DNA from: Apilactobacillus kunkeei DSM 12361 = ATCC 700308
GTDB taxonomy: Bacteria > Bacillota > Bacilli > Lactobacillales > Lactobacillaceae
Length of the DNA: 32,511 nt
Assembly (NCBI RefSeq): GCF_001281265.1
Contig: NZ_JXDB01000016.1
Span: 1-32,511 of the forward strand
Reading direction: 5' to 3'
Every line of letters starts with the position of its first letter. Position 1 is the stretch's first letter. A program made the position numbers and the translations under genes. Below, in pieces: positions 1 to 7,647 of this stretch. The notes beneath the pieces were generated by a model, which ran no database searches, was not told the origin of the DNA, and worked only from the letters and a program-made list of their open reading frames with translations.

Positions 1-90
1 CCAATCCCCTGTAGAATACAGAAAATCAGTTGCCCAATTAAATAGTTAGAAAGCTGCTTTTATTTATTTGTTCAAAATAATAGTTGCAGT

Positions 91-111
91 TCCTCGGAGG
101 TCTCTTTTTTT
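91..111 (+). terminator. possible weak terminator at window edge
   Basis: A short inverted repeat, CCTC-G-GAGG, is followed by TCTC and seven T on the + strand, abutting the stop codon of the leftward permease gene. The stem is only 3-4 bp with a tiny loop, so this is a weak candidate for ending a transcript entering from the left. Positions 1-90 show no coding sequence or other recognisable signal. Confidence 0.2.
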
Positions 112-829
112 ATTGGATACCTTTTTTTATTGCTCTGAAAAATAAAAATAAAATGATTGCTAAATGGACAACAAAGGTAATTACAAATAGCCAAATCAAT
201 TTGTCATAGCTACCACCATTTTGAATAACGTTGGCTAGTTTAATGACATAATATCCCGGGAACAATTTTTGAATGTCAGTAACTACATCAAAAAATTTAT
301 TTTGGACGAAAGTGTAAAAGGGAGTTATAAAAAGTGCAACCACACACATAAGTGGGAAGCCTGCCATATCAAGTAAATCCACTTTGCAAATTACTCCAAT
401 CAAAAAACCTATAAAACTAAGATACATCCCCAATGATAACAAAACAATTATTAACGGTAGTAGAGATAGATTAAGGGAAATGGCGCCCAATATTATTGCT
501 TCCAATGTCAATATACATAAGATTAATAAATTTAATAGCACTTGTTGCAGCATATCATCCATTATCCATTTAAATGGACTATATGGAGTGGTCTTAATCG
601 CAATTAGGTAATATTCCTTGGAATTACCCACTCTTTTACCAAATGTAACAATTGAATTACCGATTATTCCCATAAGTGCACTAGTAATGAACCATACCGT
701 CATTAAATTTTTTGTAAATCTTCCAATACCTATGTCAATAAAAATAAACCAAACCGCGGGAAAAATAATGGTAAAAATCAAAAATCTTTTATTGCGTAAA
801 ACCGTTTTTAAGTTAATTAAATTAATCAT
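110..829 (-). CDS. ABC-2 type transporter permease
   Basis: This 239-residue integral membrane protein has about six hydrophobic segments, the first near residues 15-32 and the last near 212-232, separated by short basic loops. Size and pattern fit the ABC-2 permease fold used by small exporters of drugs, peptides or lipids. Its start overlaps the end of the upstream ATPase gene by 8 nt, so the two are translationally coupled and very probably form one transporter (two ATPases plus two permeases). Substrate is unknown. Nothing downstream in the window belongs to the operon. Family call is from topology and context rather than a diagnostic motif. Confidence 0.8.
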   Translation of the reverse strand: MINLINLKTVLRNKRFLIFTIIFPAVWFIFIDIGIGRFTKNLMTVWFITSALMGIIGNSIVTFGKRVGNSKEYYLIAIKTTPYSPFKWIMDDMLQQVLLNLLILCILTLEAIILGAISLNLSLLPLIIVLLSLGMYLSFIGFLIGVICKVDLLDMAGFPLMCVVALFITPFYTFVQNKFFDVVTDIQKLFPGYYVIKLANVIQNGGSYDKLIWLFVITFVVHLAIILFLFFRAIKKGIQ

Positions 830-1730
830 GATTCAACCCTCCATTATTAGCACGATACCACTGTTCAACATTTTGATTGTGGCTGTGAATCTTATCAACG
901 TTCATGTCACTTTCAATTTTGCCGTCCTTCAACAATAAGACTCTAGAAAAGAACTTATCGATTTGATTGAAATCATGAGTAACCATTAATATTGATCCAG
1001 TAACATGTTCAAGGTGATGCCATAAGATATCAATAGTTTCCAAATCCATTCCTACTGTTGGTTCATCTAAGACTAATAGTTTTGATGGTGCCATTAAACT
1101 TAATAGAAGAGACAATCTACGTTTTTGTCCACCTGATAAAGATCCAACATAATGGTCCATTAATTCAGAGAAATTGAATTCTTTTACTAGAGATTCAACA
1201 TGATTATTGTTCTTTACTTTATTTAACAATTGAGTTAGTTTGATTAGTTCAATAACCTTCATATCATTAATAAGAACATCATTTTGCGGCATTAGTTTTA
1301 ATCCCTTTTTCTTATTAAAACTAAATTTTACATTACCACTATCAGCTTTTTTAAGTCCCGTCATAATGCTAATCATTGTGGTCTTACCTGATCCGTTTAA
1401 ACCTAATAAAGCAATTCTTTCGTTATCATAAATATCTAGACTCAAGTCGTTTAAAACTTGGTTATCATATGATTTGTTTAGATGTTTGATGGAAACCAAT
1501 TTATCTTTATCGGACTTGCTACCCATGATTAAATTATCCAGGCTGGTGTTAAAAATTTCAGAAATACTAATCAACTTATCAATACTAGGTTCAGATTCAC
1601 CATTTTCCCATTTCGAAATTGATTGTCTAGTAACAAATAATTTATTTGCTAAAGCAGCTTGCGATAATTGATTTTTTCGACGTAAACCAATTAACTTACT
1701 GCTAAATATGTTTTTTTCCATGTAATTCAT
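822..1730 (-). CDS. Cro/C1 helix-turn-helix fused to ABC transporter ATPase
   Basis: A 302-residue fusion. Residues about 10-68 are a Cro/C1 (XRE) DNA-binding domain, with the typical RRKNQLSQAALANKLFVTR and ISKWENGESEP segments. From about residue 78 a full ABC ATPase follows: Walker A GLNGSGKT (110-117), Q-loop Gln149, signature LSGGQ (198-202), Walker B LLVLDEP (218-224) and switch His252. All catalytic residues are present, so it should energise the downstream permease (8-nt overlap). The ATG at 1730 has a GGAG ribosome site a few bases upstream. The fusion suggests that the transporter ATPase may itself bind DNA, for example the palindrome at 1819-1851; this is inference. A bifunctional sensor-regulator or a DNA-tethered decoy are alternatives. 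Confidence 0.88.
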   Translation of the reverse strand: MNYMEKNIFSSKLIGLRRKNQLSQAALANKLFVTRQSISKWENGESEPSIDKLISISEIFNTSLDNLIMGSKSDKDKLVSIKHLNKSYDNQVLNDLSLDIYDNERIALLGLNGSGKTTMISIMTGLKKADSGNVKFSFNKKKGLKLMPQNDVLINDMKVIELIKLTQLLNKVKNNNHVESLVKEFNFSELMDHYVGSLSGGQKRRLSLLLSLMAPSKLLVLDEPTVGMDLETIDILWHHLEHVTGSILMVTHDFNQIDKFFSRVLLLKDGKIESDMNVDKIHSHNQNVEQWYRANNGGLNHD

Positions 1731-2129
1731 TTCACTCCTTTTTTCGAATTACTTTTTATTATCACTAAAAAATTTTTTATGTATATAACATCCAGTCTAA
1801 AAGCGGATAATCTTCTTTGACAACCTCGCAACCTAGGGTTGCAACGTTGTCATATCAATACCTATTATACATTTAATCTAAACCAAAATTATTTTATTAT
1901 TATATGGATATTAAAATGGACAGAATGTTTAAATTTATATCTATAATGGCCATATAAATAAATAACTCTTAAGCAAAAAGCTACCAGAATAAAATAAATT
2001 TTGTAACGTTTGTATATTTATGAGACAATTAACGCATTGTGATTAGACAAATGAAATTTTTGCAATAATTATTAATTTTTCGAATTCTATTAGGAGGTTC
2101 CATAGCAGCTTTTTTGCTGTAAAACATAT
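1731..2129. other. divergent intergenic region between two ABC operons
   Basis: About 400 bp without a supportable gene. It holds the 1819-1851 palindrome, a - strand TATAAT (1864-1869), and on the + strand a candidate promoter TAGACA (2044-2049), 17-nt gap, AATTAT (2067-2072). A strong AGGAGG at 2092-2097 lies 32 nt upstream of the first rightward ATG, an unusually long distance. The short ATG-initiated frames, such as a 17-codon one at 1904, lack ribosome sites. Confidence 0.6.
1819..1851. promoter_or_regulatory. 33-bp nested palindrome, probable operator
   Basis: Two perfect inverted repeats share one centre: outer arms GACAAC/GTTGTC and inner arms GCAACC/GGTTGC, with 3-nt spacers and a central TAG. 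It is GC-rich in a very AT-rich gap. On the - strand a TATAAT at 1869-1864 lies just upstream, placing the palindrome around the start of transcription of the HTH-ABC operon, where a repressor would act. The binding protein is not known; the HTH domain encoded next door is an obvious candidate. Confidence 0.6.
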
Positions 2130-2882
2130 ATGAATTATTTTTTTAACACAGCTTTAAGATATGTAAATTTAAAAAATGTCTTCTTCGCTGCAATCATATT
2201 TATATTCAGTGTTACTTTGAATATATTAACTGATAATAACGACAATTCTAATATATTTTTATTTTTAAACGGTGTAAGTGGGCCTGGTGTATTATCAATA
2301 GCTATTATATTTATAGTTGTTTTACCATCTTCGTTATCTTTATATGAAGATCTTGCGGAAAAAAACATCAAAAATATTTTAACTAGAATGAATTTTAAAA
2401 AATACTTTTTCACTAAGACCCTATCTGTAGGAATAACTAGTGCTCTTTTCATTACCATTCTACTTACAATCTTGTTAGTCATTTCATTATTATACAAAGA
2501 AATGCCCAAAAATATAGTTAATAATTTTACATTGGGAGCATTTAATTCAATATATCCAAAACATAAAATTTTATATTCAATAATATTTATTATGAATAGT
2601 TTCATTTTCAGTTTTGTATTTTCAATATTGGCAATGGTAGCGACAATCTTCTGGCAAAATAAATATTCCGCTGCTGTAATAACTTTTGTTATTTACATTT
2701 TTTCAGGGGCATTACTGTTTGATATCAAATTAAGCAAATTGGGATTGGTTAATCTATTTAGTTATTCCAACAACGCTTTTACAACTCCTGCACAAATATA
2801 TATAGAATTTATTATCATATTTATAGTTTCAGTTTCAGCAGGTTATTTTAAACTTAAGAGGTCAATATATGTCAATAAGTAA
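2130..2882 (+). CDS. ABC transporter membrane subunit, LanE/G-like
   Basis: A 250-residue hydrophobic protein with about six membrane segments (near residues 17-33, 48-65, 98-120, 150-172, 182-200 and 225-242). It is first in a three-gene rightward operon with a second membrane protein (14-nt overlap) and an ABC ATPase. Two unlike permeases of about 250 residues plus one ATPase match the arrangement of LanFEG/BcrAB-type self-protection exporters. There is no sequence motif specific enough to name it. Base composition is markedly more AT-rich than the flanking metabolic genes, consistent with horizontal acquisition. The ATG at 2130 is the only standard start in frame after TAG at 2103, though its best Shine-Dalgarno is 32 nt away. 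Confidence 0.72.
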   Translation: MNYFFNTALRYVNLKNVFFAAIIFIFSVTLNILTDNNDNSNIFLFLNGVSGPGVLSIAIIFIVVLPSSLSLYEDLAEKNIKNILTRMNFKKYFFTKTLSVGITSALFITILLTILLVISLLYKEMPKNIVNNFTLGAFNSIYPKHKILYSIIFIMNSFIFSFVFSILAMVATIFWQNKYSAAVITFVIYIFSGALLFDIKLSKLGLVNLFSYSNNAFTTPAQIYIEFIIIFIVSVSAGYFKLKRSIYVNK

Positions 2883-3684
2883 CAATTTAAGCATGACAGT
2901 AGTGAATTTAAAGAAAAAGGTATATATATCCATATACCTTTTTCTTCTATTATTTATGGTAACGAATCTGTATAGTTACCAATCTAGCTACAATGGTACA
3001 AAATATTTTTTTAATTGGGTGTTATATTCACTAAATCAATCTATTACTAGTAACTTTGTTATACCAATTCTTTTTACATTAACGATTAGTTACATGCTTT
3101 CAACTAATGATAATAGGTTGATAATATATAGAATGAAAAATAGAACTCAAATATTCTTATACAATGTTTGGGTGATAATATATAACGATTTAATATTCAT
3201 AGCAGGAATCTTAGGTACAATAATATTATTATCTATTAGTAGCCAAAATAAAATCCAATTTAATTGGGATGAAAAGAGTATTAAGTCATTTTCAATGCTA
3301 TTTAATGGATTTAGTCCTAATAATGCACAGCCCATAATTCAAATAATTATGTTAATTGTTTTTATGTTTTTATTTCTATTATTTTTGGGATTATTAACTC
3401 AAACTATAAATTTATTATTTAAAAACAAGGCTACACCTACTTTTATAAATATCTTTTTAATAATATTACAAGGTAAGGTATCGTCCATCCCAGGATTTAA
3501 TACAAACTTTATAAAATATTTTCCAATTAGTCATTTTTTATTGTATTCAGATCAAACAATTAATTTCACGGAGACAAGCAATTTCAATATCATTGTTTTT
3601 TATAACATAATTTATTGGATTATATGCATTTTCATAATTACTTTTATTTTAGAAAAAATATATAAACATAAGCAATTTAATTAG
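2869..3684 (+). CDS. ABC transporter membrane subunit, second permease
   Basis: A 271-residue protein with about six predicted membrane spans (near residues 19-35, 60-77, 102-122, 158-180, 188-203 and 243-263). Its ATG overlaps the preceding gene by 14 nt and is preceded by AGAGG, indicating translational coupling. It probably pairs with the 2130-2882 product as a heterodimeric membrane domain driven by the ATPase at 3703. As with its neighbour, it is extremely AT-rich and no substrate can be inferred from sequence. Confidence is good that it is a membrane partner in this transporter, lower for any particular family. Confidence 0.72.
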   Translation: MSISNNLSMTVVNLKKKVYISIYLFLLLFMVTNLYSYQSSYNGTKYFFNWVLYSLNQSITSNFVIPILFTLTISYMLSTNDNRLIIYRMKNRTQIFLYNVWVIIYNDLIFIAGILGTIILLSISSQNKIQFNWDEKSIKSFSMLFNGFSPNNAQPIIQIIMLIVFMFLFLLFLGLLTQTINLLFKNKATPTFINIFLIILQGKVSSIPGFNTNFIKYFPISHFLLYSDQTINFTETSNFNIIVFYNIIYWIICIFIITFILEKIYKHKQFN

Positions 3685-3702
3685 AAAAGGATAGGTTGGG
3701 TT

Positions 3703-4356
3703 ATGAGTAGTATAGAAGTTAAAGATTTAAATTTTTCTTTTAAGGATCAAACAATTTTTAAGGATTTATCATTAAATACTGAAAGCGGAACAATCACTGG
3801 AATTATTGGTCCAAACGGTGTTGGTAAAAGTGTCCTGTTCAAAATAATAGCTGGACTGATAATTCCGCAAACTGGATTAGTTAAGGTCAACGGACAAGAA
3901 ATTAACCAAAATGGATTCCCTGATGATTTTGGTGCATTAATTGAGGAACCTGGTTTTGTAGATAGGTTATCTGGATATGACAATTTAAAAATACTATCTA
4001 GTATAAAGAATTTAATCAATAAAGATGATATTAAAAGCACTTTAAAGTTAGTTGGACTATGGGGAAAGCATAATCAAAAAGTAAAAAATTATTCACTAGG
4101 TATGAAGAAAAAATTAGGCATTGCTCAAGCAATCATGGAAAAACCAAAAGTCATTATATTGGATGAGCCAATGAATGCCCTAGATGAAGACAGTGTACAA
4201 AATATTAGGACTGTTCTAAAAAAACTGGCAACTGAAAATAATGTAAGTATATTAATTGCTAGTCATAATATGGACGACATTAATTTATTATGCGATAAAA
4301 TTTATAAAATAAATAACTATAAGGTCAATGAAATTCAAAAAAGCAATAATGAATAA
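3703..4356 (+). CDS. ABC ATPase with E-loop, lantibiotic-immunity/BcrA type
   Basis: A 217-residue ATPase with Walker A GPNGVGKS (36-43), signature YSLGMKKK (130-137), Walker B VIILDEP (150-156) and switch His188. The usual Q-loop Gln is replaced by Glu in ALIEEPGF (Glu81). That E-loop, together with the SLGM signature, is a known hallmark of LanF/BcrA-like ATPases that expel antimicrobial peptides from the membrane. It follows two permease genes at 18 nt and ends the operon before a strong terminator. No lantibiotic or modification gene is visible, so an immunity or resistance pump without its own bacteriocin is the best inference; the ligand is unknown. Confidence 0.85.
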   Translation: MSSIEVKDLNFSFKDQTIFKDLSLNTESGTITGIIGPNGVGKSVLFKIIAGLIIPQTGLVKVNGQEINQNGFPDDFGALIEEPGFVDRLSGYDNLKILSSIKNLINKDDIKSTLKLVGLWGKHNQKVKNYSLGMKKKLGIAQAIMEKPKVIILDEPMNALDEDSVQNIRTVLKKLATENNVSILIASHNMDDINLLCDKIYKINNYKVNEIQKSNNE

Positions 4357-4390
4357 TTGATACCATAGAAAACAATGTGACTAACTAAAA

Positions 4391-4417
4391 AAAAGACCTC
4401 CACCGAGGTCTTTTTTT
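4391..4417. terminator. bidirectional intrinsic terminator
   Basis: A 10-bp stem, AAAAGACCTC/GAGGTCTTTT, closes a CACC loop, with A-rich and T-rich flanks on either side. It serves the rightward ABC operon and the leftward ydcZ-like gene, whose stop codon lies at its edge. Confidence 0.9.
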
Positions 4418-5333
4418 AATACAATTTGATAATGGCAACGGCGATTAACATCACGACTAAACCAATGTATTTCATAATGCCAACCGTTTTTTTCGGTGAA
4501 TTTAATAGTCCATATTTATCGACCATTACACTACCGAATAAGTTACCCAATAGGACTAAAACGACAGTGGTTCCGGCACCGATTTGCGGACTTAGGAATG
4601 CGTTTGATAAAACGAAGATAGCCCCCAAGATACCACCGAGCCAAATCCACCAAGGATTGCCCTTTCCAATCGCATCTTTAGCGTGAACGTATGAACGATC
4701 AACTAGTCCGGTAATCACAAATAAGATGATGGTACCAACTAAAAATGAGATAAAGGCTGCATGAATTGGTGAATGAAGCACTACACCCAGATGGCCATTA
4801 ACCGGTGCTTGAGAAGCCTGGAACATCCCTGCGACGATTCCTAGAATCTGCCAAGGTAATTGTTTGGCCTTATCGGCACCATCACTGCTCTTTTTATCTA
4901 GGACAACCATCAAAATACCAACAACTAGTAGGATGACTCCGACTAATCTGATGATTGTGAATGCATGGTGGTCAGCGTCAAATAAGGAAAAGTTATCAAT
5001 AATCATTCCCATGATAATTTGACCTGTAATTGGCATAATCACCGTTTGCACCGCCCCTAAGTATGGGAAAATTAAAACGTTAGTGGTTAAACCAATCACA
5101 CCAAATAATCCGCCCAACCAAATCCATTCTGGTTGGCTTGTAAACAAGTGACTAGAAAAGAATAGTGATTTGCCACTCAATAAAGTGGCGAAAAGTAACG
5201 CGATGGTTCCAATCATAAACGATAGCATTGAAGCTAGAAATGGTGATCCACCAGCTCGATTCTTCAAGTTTGTATTGACCGAAGTCTGAATGGGTAAAAC
5301 CAATCCGGCTAAAATACCGAGTCCGTATAACAT
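4416..5333 (-). CDS. DMT-superfamily transporter, YdcZ (DUF606) type
   Basis: A 305-residue, ten-helix membrane protein made of two similar halves of about 150 residues, each with five helices. The N-terminal half starts LAGLVLPIQTSVNTNLKNRA and the second half has the parallel AGMFQASQAPVNGHLG, the duplicated signature of the fused YdcZ/DUF606 family. Members are inner-membrane transporters of largely undetermined substrate. It stands alone between two terminators. The start ATG at 5333 is preceded by a GA-rich stretch (GAGGGGGG). Confidence 0.85.
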   Translation of the reverse strand: MLYGLGILAGLVLPIQTSVNTNLKNRAGGSPFLASMLSFMIGTIALLFATLLSGKSLFFSSHLFTSQPEWIWLGGLFGVIGLTTNVLIFPYLGAVQTVIMPITGQIIMGMIIDNFSLFDADHHAFTIIRLVGVILLVVGILMVVLDKKSSDGADKAKQLPWQILGIVAGMFQASQAPVNGHLGVVLHSPIHAAFISFLVGTIILFVITGLVDRSYVHAKDAIGKGNPWWIWLGGILGAIFVLSNAFLSPQIGAGTTVVLVLLGNLFGSVMVDKYGLLNSPKKTVGIMKYIGLVVMLIAVAIIKLY

Positions 5334-5361
5334 TAAAATGCCCCCCTCAATTATGTAAAAT

Positions 5362-5387
5362 AAAACCTCCCGGTACGGGAGGTTTTT
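5362..5387 (-). terminator. intrinsic terminator of the MFS gene
   Basis: Stem ACCTCCCG/CGGGAGGT (extended by AAA/TTT) around a GTA loop, with T residues following on the - strand. It lies downstream of the leftward MFS gene and upstream of the ydcZ-like gene, separating the two transcripts. Confidence 0.88.
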
Positions 5388-5440
5388 AGTTTATATATTA
5401 TTATTACATGTAAAAACTAATTCGTCAGAATAAAAGATTA

Positions 5441-6658
5441 TTATTGCGTTGCTAGACCCTTCAAAGCAGGAATAGACATCATAGTGATGAAACTAATTAG
5501 GTATAGTACTGATAGCATTGCCATAATTACTAGTAATGAATGGTTTTCCATCAATAAACCGATAATGGCTGGTGAGAATCCACCGATTGCACGTCCGAAT
5601 CCCATGATGAAGTTATTCGCAGTGGAACGAACTTCAGTTGGATATAAACGACTAATGATAGCACCATATCCACCATACATCCCGTTTGAGAAGAAACCTA
5701 ATACTGTTGAAGCTAGTAATAATGTGAAACCATTGAATGAGAAGGTAATTCCATATACCGCCACAGAAGCAACTAGTAAGAATAAACCAAAAGCCTTTCT
5801 AGGACCAATTTTATCTAAGATGGTACCAAAGGTTAACATTCCCGCACTCATACCAATGATGGTAACAATCGTCCATAGTGATGAACCGGCAACACTTAAA
5901 CCTAACTTCTTTTGCATGATTGAAGGTAACCAGTTAATTAGTCCATAGTATCCAGCAATTTGCACAATTACCATCACGATTAATGCCATAGTTTGGTAAG
6001 CCAATCTTGGTGTTGCAAATAATTTCTTTACAGAAACCTTAGGACGCTTGCCTGTTTCCATTGTATCAATGAAATCTTGGCTTTCAGTTAGGTTCTTTCT
6101 GATGATGAAGGCAAAGAAGATTGGAATGATTCCGATTAGGAAAAGTGAACGCCAACCAAATGCTGGAATCATAATCGCTGCTAACACAGCTGCCATCATT
6201 GATCCAACTTGACCACCTATTGTGGTGATTGACACTGACTTTCCTAATTGCTTTTTCTTAAATGATTCAGCCACCATGGCAACACCTGAACCATATTCAC
6301 CCCCGGCACCTAGGCCGACACAAAAACGTAAAATAGCAAAAGTAATAAAATTCTGGGCAAACATAATCCCGGCAGTTGAGATGGCGAAAATGAAGATGGT
6401 GTAAGTCAAGATACGTACTCGACCAAATCGGTCAGCTAAAAGACCAAATAAAATACCACCCAACAACGATCCAAAAGTAGTAACTGTTGAAAGCATTCCA
6501 GCAGCTGCGGTACTAATGTGTAAACCGATAATGATTGAAGACATTGCAAAAGAGATAAATGATATATCCATGCTCTCTAGCATTTGTCCAATCGATGTCG
6601 ATGCTAAAACCCATTTTTGGATCTTAGTCGTTGAAGTGTGGTCTTGTGCGTTTTCCAT
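5441..6658 (-). CDS. MFS transporter, organic acid/sugar:H+ symporter type
   Basis: A 405-residue protein with twelve hydrophobic segments. The loop 2-3 MFS signature GLLADRFGRVRI is present, as is the helix 4-5 segment RFCVGLGAGGEYGSG, typical of the branch carrying aromatic acids, nicotinate and other organic acids; a related motif is repeated in the second half. It would import or export a small organic solute with protons. Substrate cannot be assigned. ATG at 6658 has a GGAGGAATT ribosome site. Monocistronic, with its own terminator. Confidence 0.85.
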   Translation of the reverse strand: MENAQDHTSTTKIQKWVLASTSIGQMLESMDISFISFAMSSIIIGLHISTAAAGMLSTVTTFGSLLGGILFGLLADRFGRVRILTYTIFIFAISTAGIMFAQNFITFAILRFCVGLGAGGEYGSGVAMVAESFKKKQLGKSVSITTIGGQVGSMMAAVLAAIMIPAFGWRSLFLIGIIPIFFAFIIRKNLTESQDFIDTMETGKRPKVSVKKLFATPRLAYQTMALIVMVIVQIAGYYGLINWLPSIMQKKLGLSVAGSSLWTIVTIIGMSAGMLTFGTILDKIGPRKAFGLFLLVASVAVYGITFSFNGFTLLLASTVLGFFSNGMYGGYGAIISRLYPTEVRSTANNFIMGFGRAIGGFSPAIIGLLMENHSLLVIMAMLSVLYLISFITMMSIPALKGLATQ

Positions 6659-6777
6659 TATTCAATTCCTCCAAAATGAACGCTCGCTGTCGTTCCTTAT
6701 TTTTTTGAAATACCTGTTCCAAGTATTTTATAAAACTATACTCTTTAATTTTTTCTAATGCAAGTTTCATTTTTTGG

Positions 6778-6805
6778 TTGCTTTATTCGGGGAAAAGCGT
6801 ATATT
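6778..6805 (+). promoter_or_regulatory. promoter of pyrFE
   Basis: A -35-like TTGCTT (6778-6783), 16-nt spacer and -10 TATATT (6800-6805) lie about 20 nt before the PyrR-responsive leader, the expected position for the start of an attenuated pyr transcript. Confidence 0.55.
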
Positions 6806-6824
6806 GTAATCAACATATGATTTT

Positions 6825-6912
6825 AAATTAGTCCAGAGAGGCTAGTAAATCGACGAACGGAATAAATGGACCCTAATTTGTCGTATAGTCTCTAAGGCTA
6901 TGCGACTTTTTT
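6825..6912 (+). promoter_or_regulatory. PyrR-binding attenuator leader
   Basis: The leader contains the PyrR-binding sequence AGTCCAGAGAGGCT (6830-6843). This is closed by a long-range stem of AAATTAG (6825-6831) with CTAATTT (6873-6879) plus GTCC/GGAC. It is followed by a terminator stem GTCGTATAG (6880-6888)/CTATGCGAC (6898-6906) and six T. Part of the binding loop (AGAGAGGCTA) can instead pair with TAGTCTCT of the terminator as antiterminator. Known mechanism: UMP-bound PyrR stabilises the first hairpin, allowing termination; in pyrimidine shortage the antiterminator forms. pyrR itself is not in the window. Confidence 0.9.
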
Positions 6913-6927
6913 GTTGGAGGGAAACGT

Positions 6928-7647
6928 ATGAAACCAGTATTCATTGCACTAGATTTTATCGATGCACCCACTGCTTTAAAATTTTTAGAGCCATTTAAGG
7001 ACGTCAAACCATTAGCGGTAAAGGTCGGAATGGAGCTATTCTACCGCGAGGGATCAAGTATTATCAAACAGCTTAGAGAGCAAAATATCGATGTATTTTT
7101 AGACCTAAAACTACACGATATTCCACATACCGTACAACAAGCTGCCAAACAAATCGGCCAATTGGATGTTCAATTCACCACGGTTCATTCATTAGGTGGA
7201 AGCGAAATGATTAATGCTTCTAGACATGGCTTAGATGAAGGTGCCAAAAAAGCAGGAGTCAATGCACCACAACTACTTGCAGTGACTCAACTAACATCGA
7301 CATCGGAAGAACAACTCCACGATGAAGAATTAGTTCCAGTTTCAATGGCCGAATCAGTATCCCATTTAGCTAAAATTGCCAGTCAAAATGGCGCCGATGG
7401 TGTCATCTCATCTGCACTGGAAAATGAGCTAATCCATCAAGCAGTCTCCAATGATTTTAAGTGTATCAATCCTGGCATTCGCCTTCCTAGTAATAATGTC
7501 GATGATCAAAAAAGAGTCGTAACTCCACAAAAAGCTTCAGAGTTACGGACTAGCGGTATCGTCGTAGGGAGAAGTATCACACAATCTAATGACCCGGTTC
7601 AAACATATAAGAACATCTACAACGCCGTTAATGGAGGAATCAAATAA
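6928..7647 (+). CDS. pyrF: orotidine 5'-phosphate decarboxylase
   Basis: A 239-residue cytosolic enzyme converting OMP to UMP, the last step of de novo pyrimidine synthesis. Full-length family match: N-terminal FIALDF, catalytic segment DLKLHDIPHT (59-68) with the Asp-Lys-Asp triad, and the C-terminal phosphate-binding region GIRLPSNNVDDQ ... GIVVGRSIT. It starts at ATG 6928 after TTGGAGGGAAACGT. Its TAA overlaps the pyrE ATG by one base (TAATG), so the two are coupled. Expression should be set by the PyrR attenuator immediately upstream. Confidence 0.97.
   Translation: MKPVFIALDFIDAPTALKFLEPFKDVKPLAVKVGMELFYREGSSIIKQLREQNIDVFLDLKLHDIPHTVQQAAKQIGQLDVQFTTVHSLGGSEMINASRHGLDEGAKKAGVNAPQLLAVTQLTSTSEEQLHDEELVPVSMAESVSHLAKIASQNGADGVISSALENELIHQAVSNDFKCINPGIRLPSNNVDDQKRVVTPQKASELRTSGIVVGRSITQSNDPVQTYKNIYNAVNGGIK

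Noticed and set aside
1-109. Partial gene or T-box end at the left edge
   Set aside because: No open frame with codon-like composition, and the CCTCGGAGG repeat is too short to assign.
1904-1960. 17-codon frame that might be a peptide pheromone or bacteriocin for the nearby pump
   Set aside because: No Shine-Dalgarno, no leader/cleavage motif (such as double Gly), and few residues typical of such peptides.
6678-6695. GAACG/CGTTC inverted repeat before the MFS gene as an operator
   Set aside because: Arms of only 5 bp with an 8-nt gap are expected by chance at this scale; no promoter is clearly placed against it.
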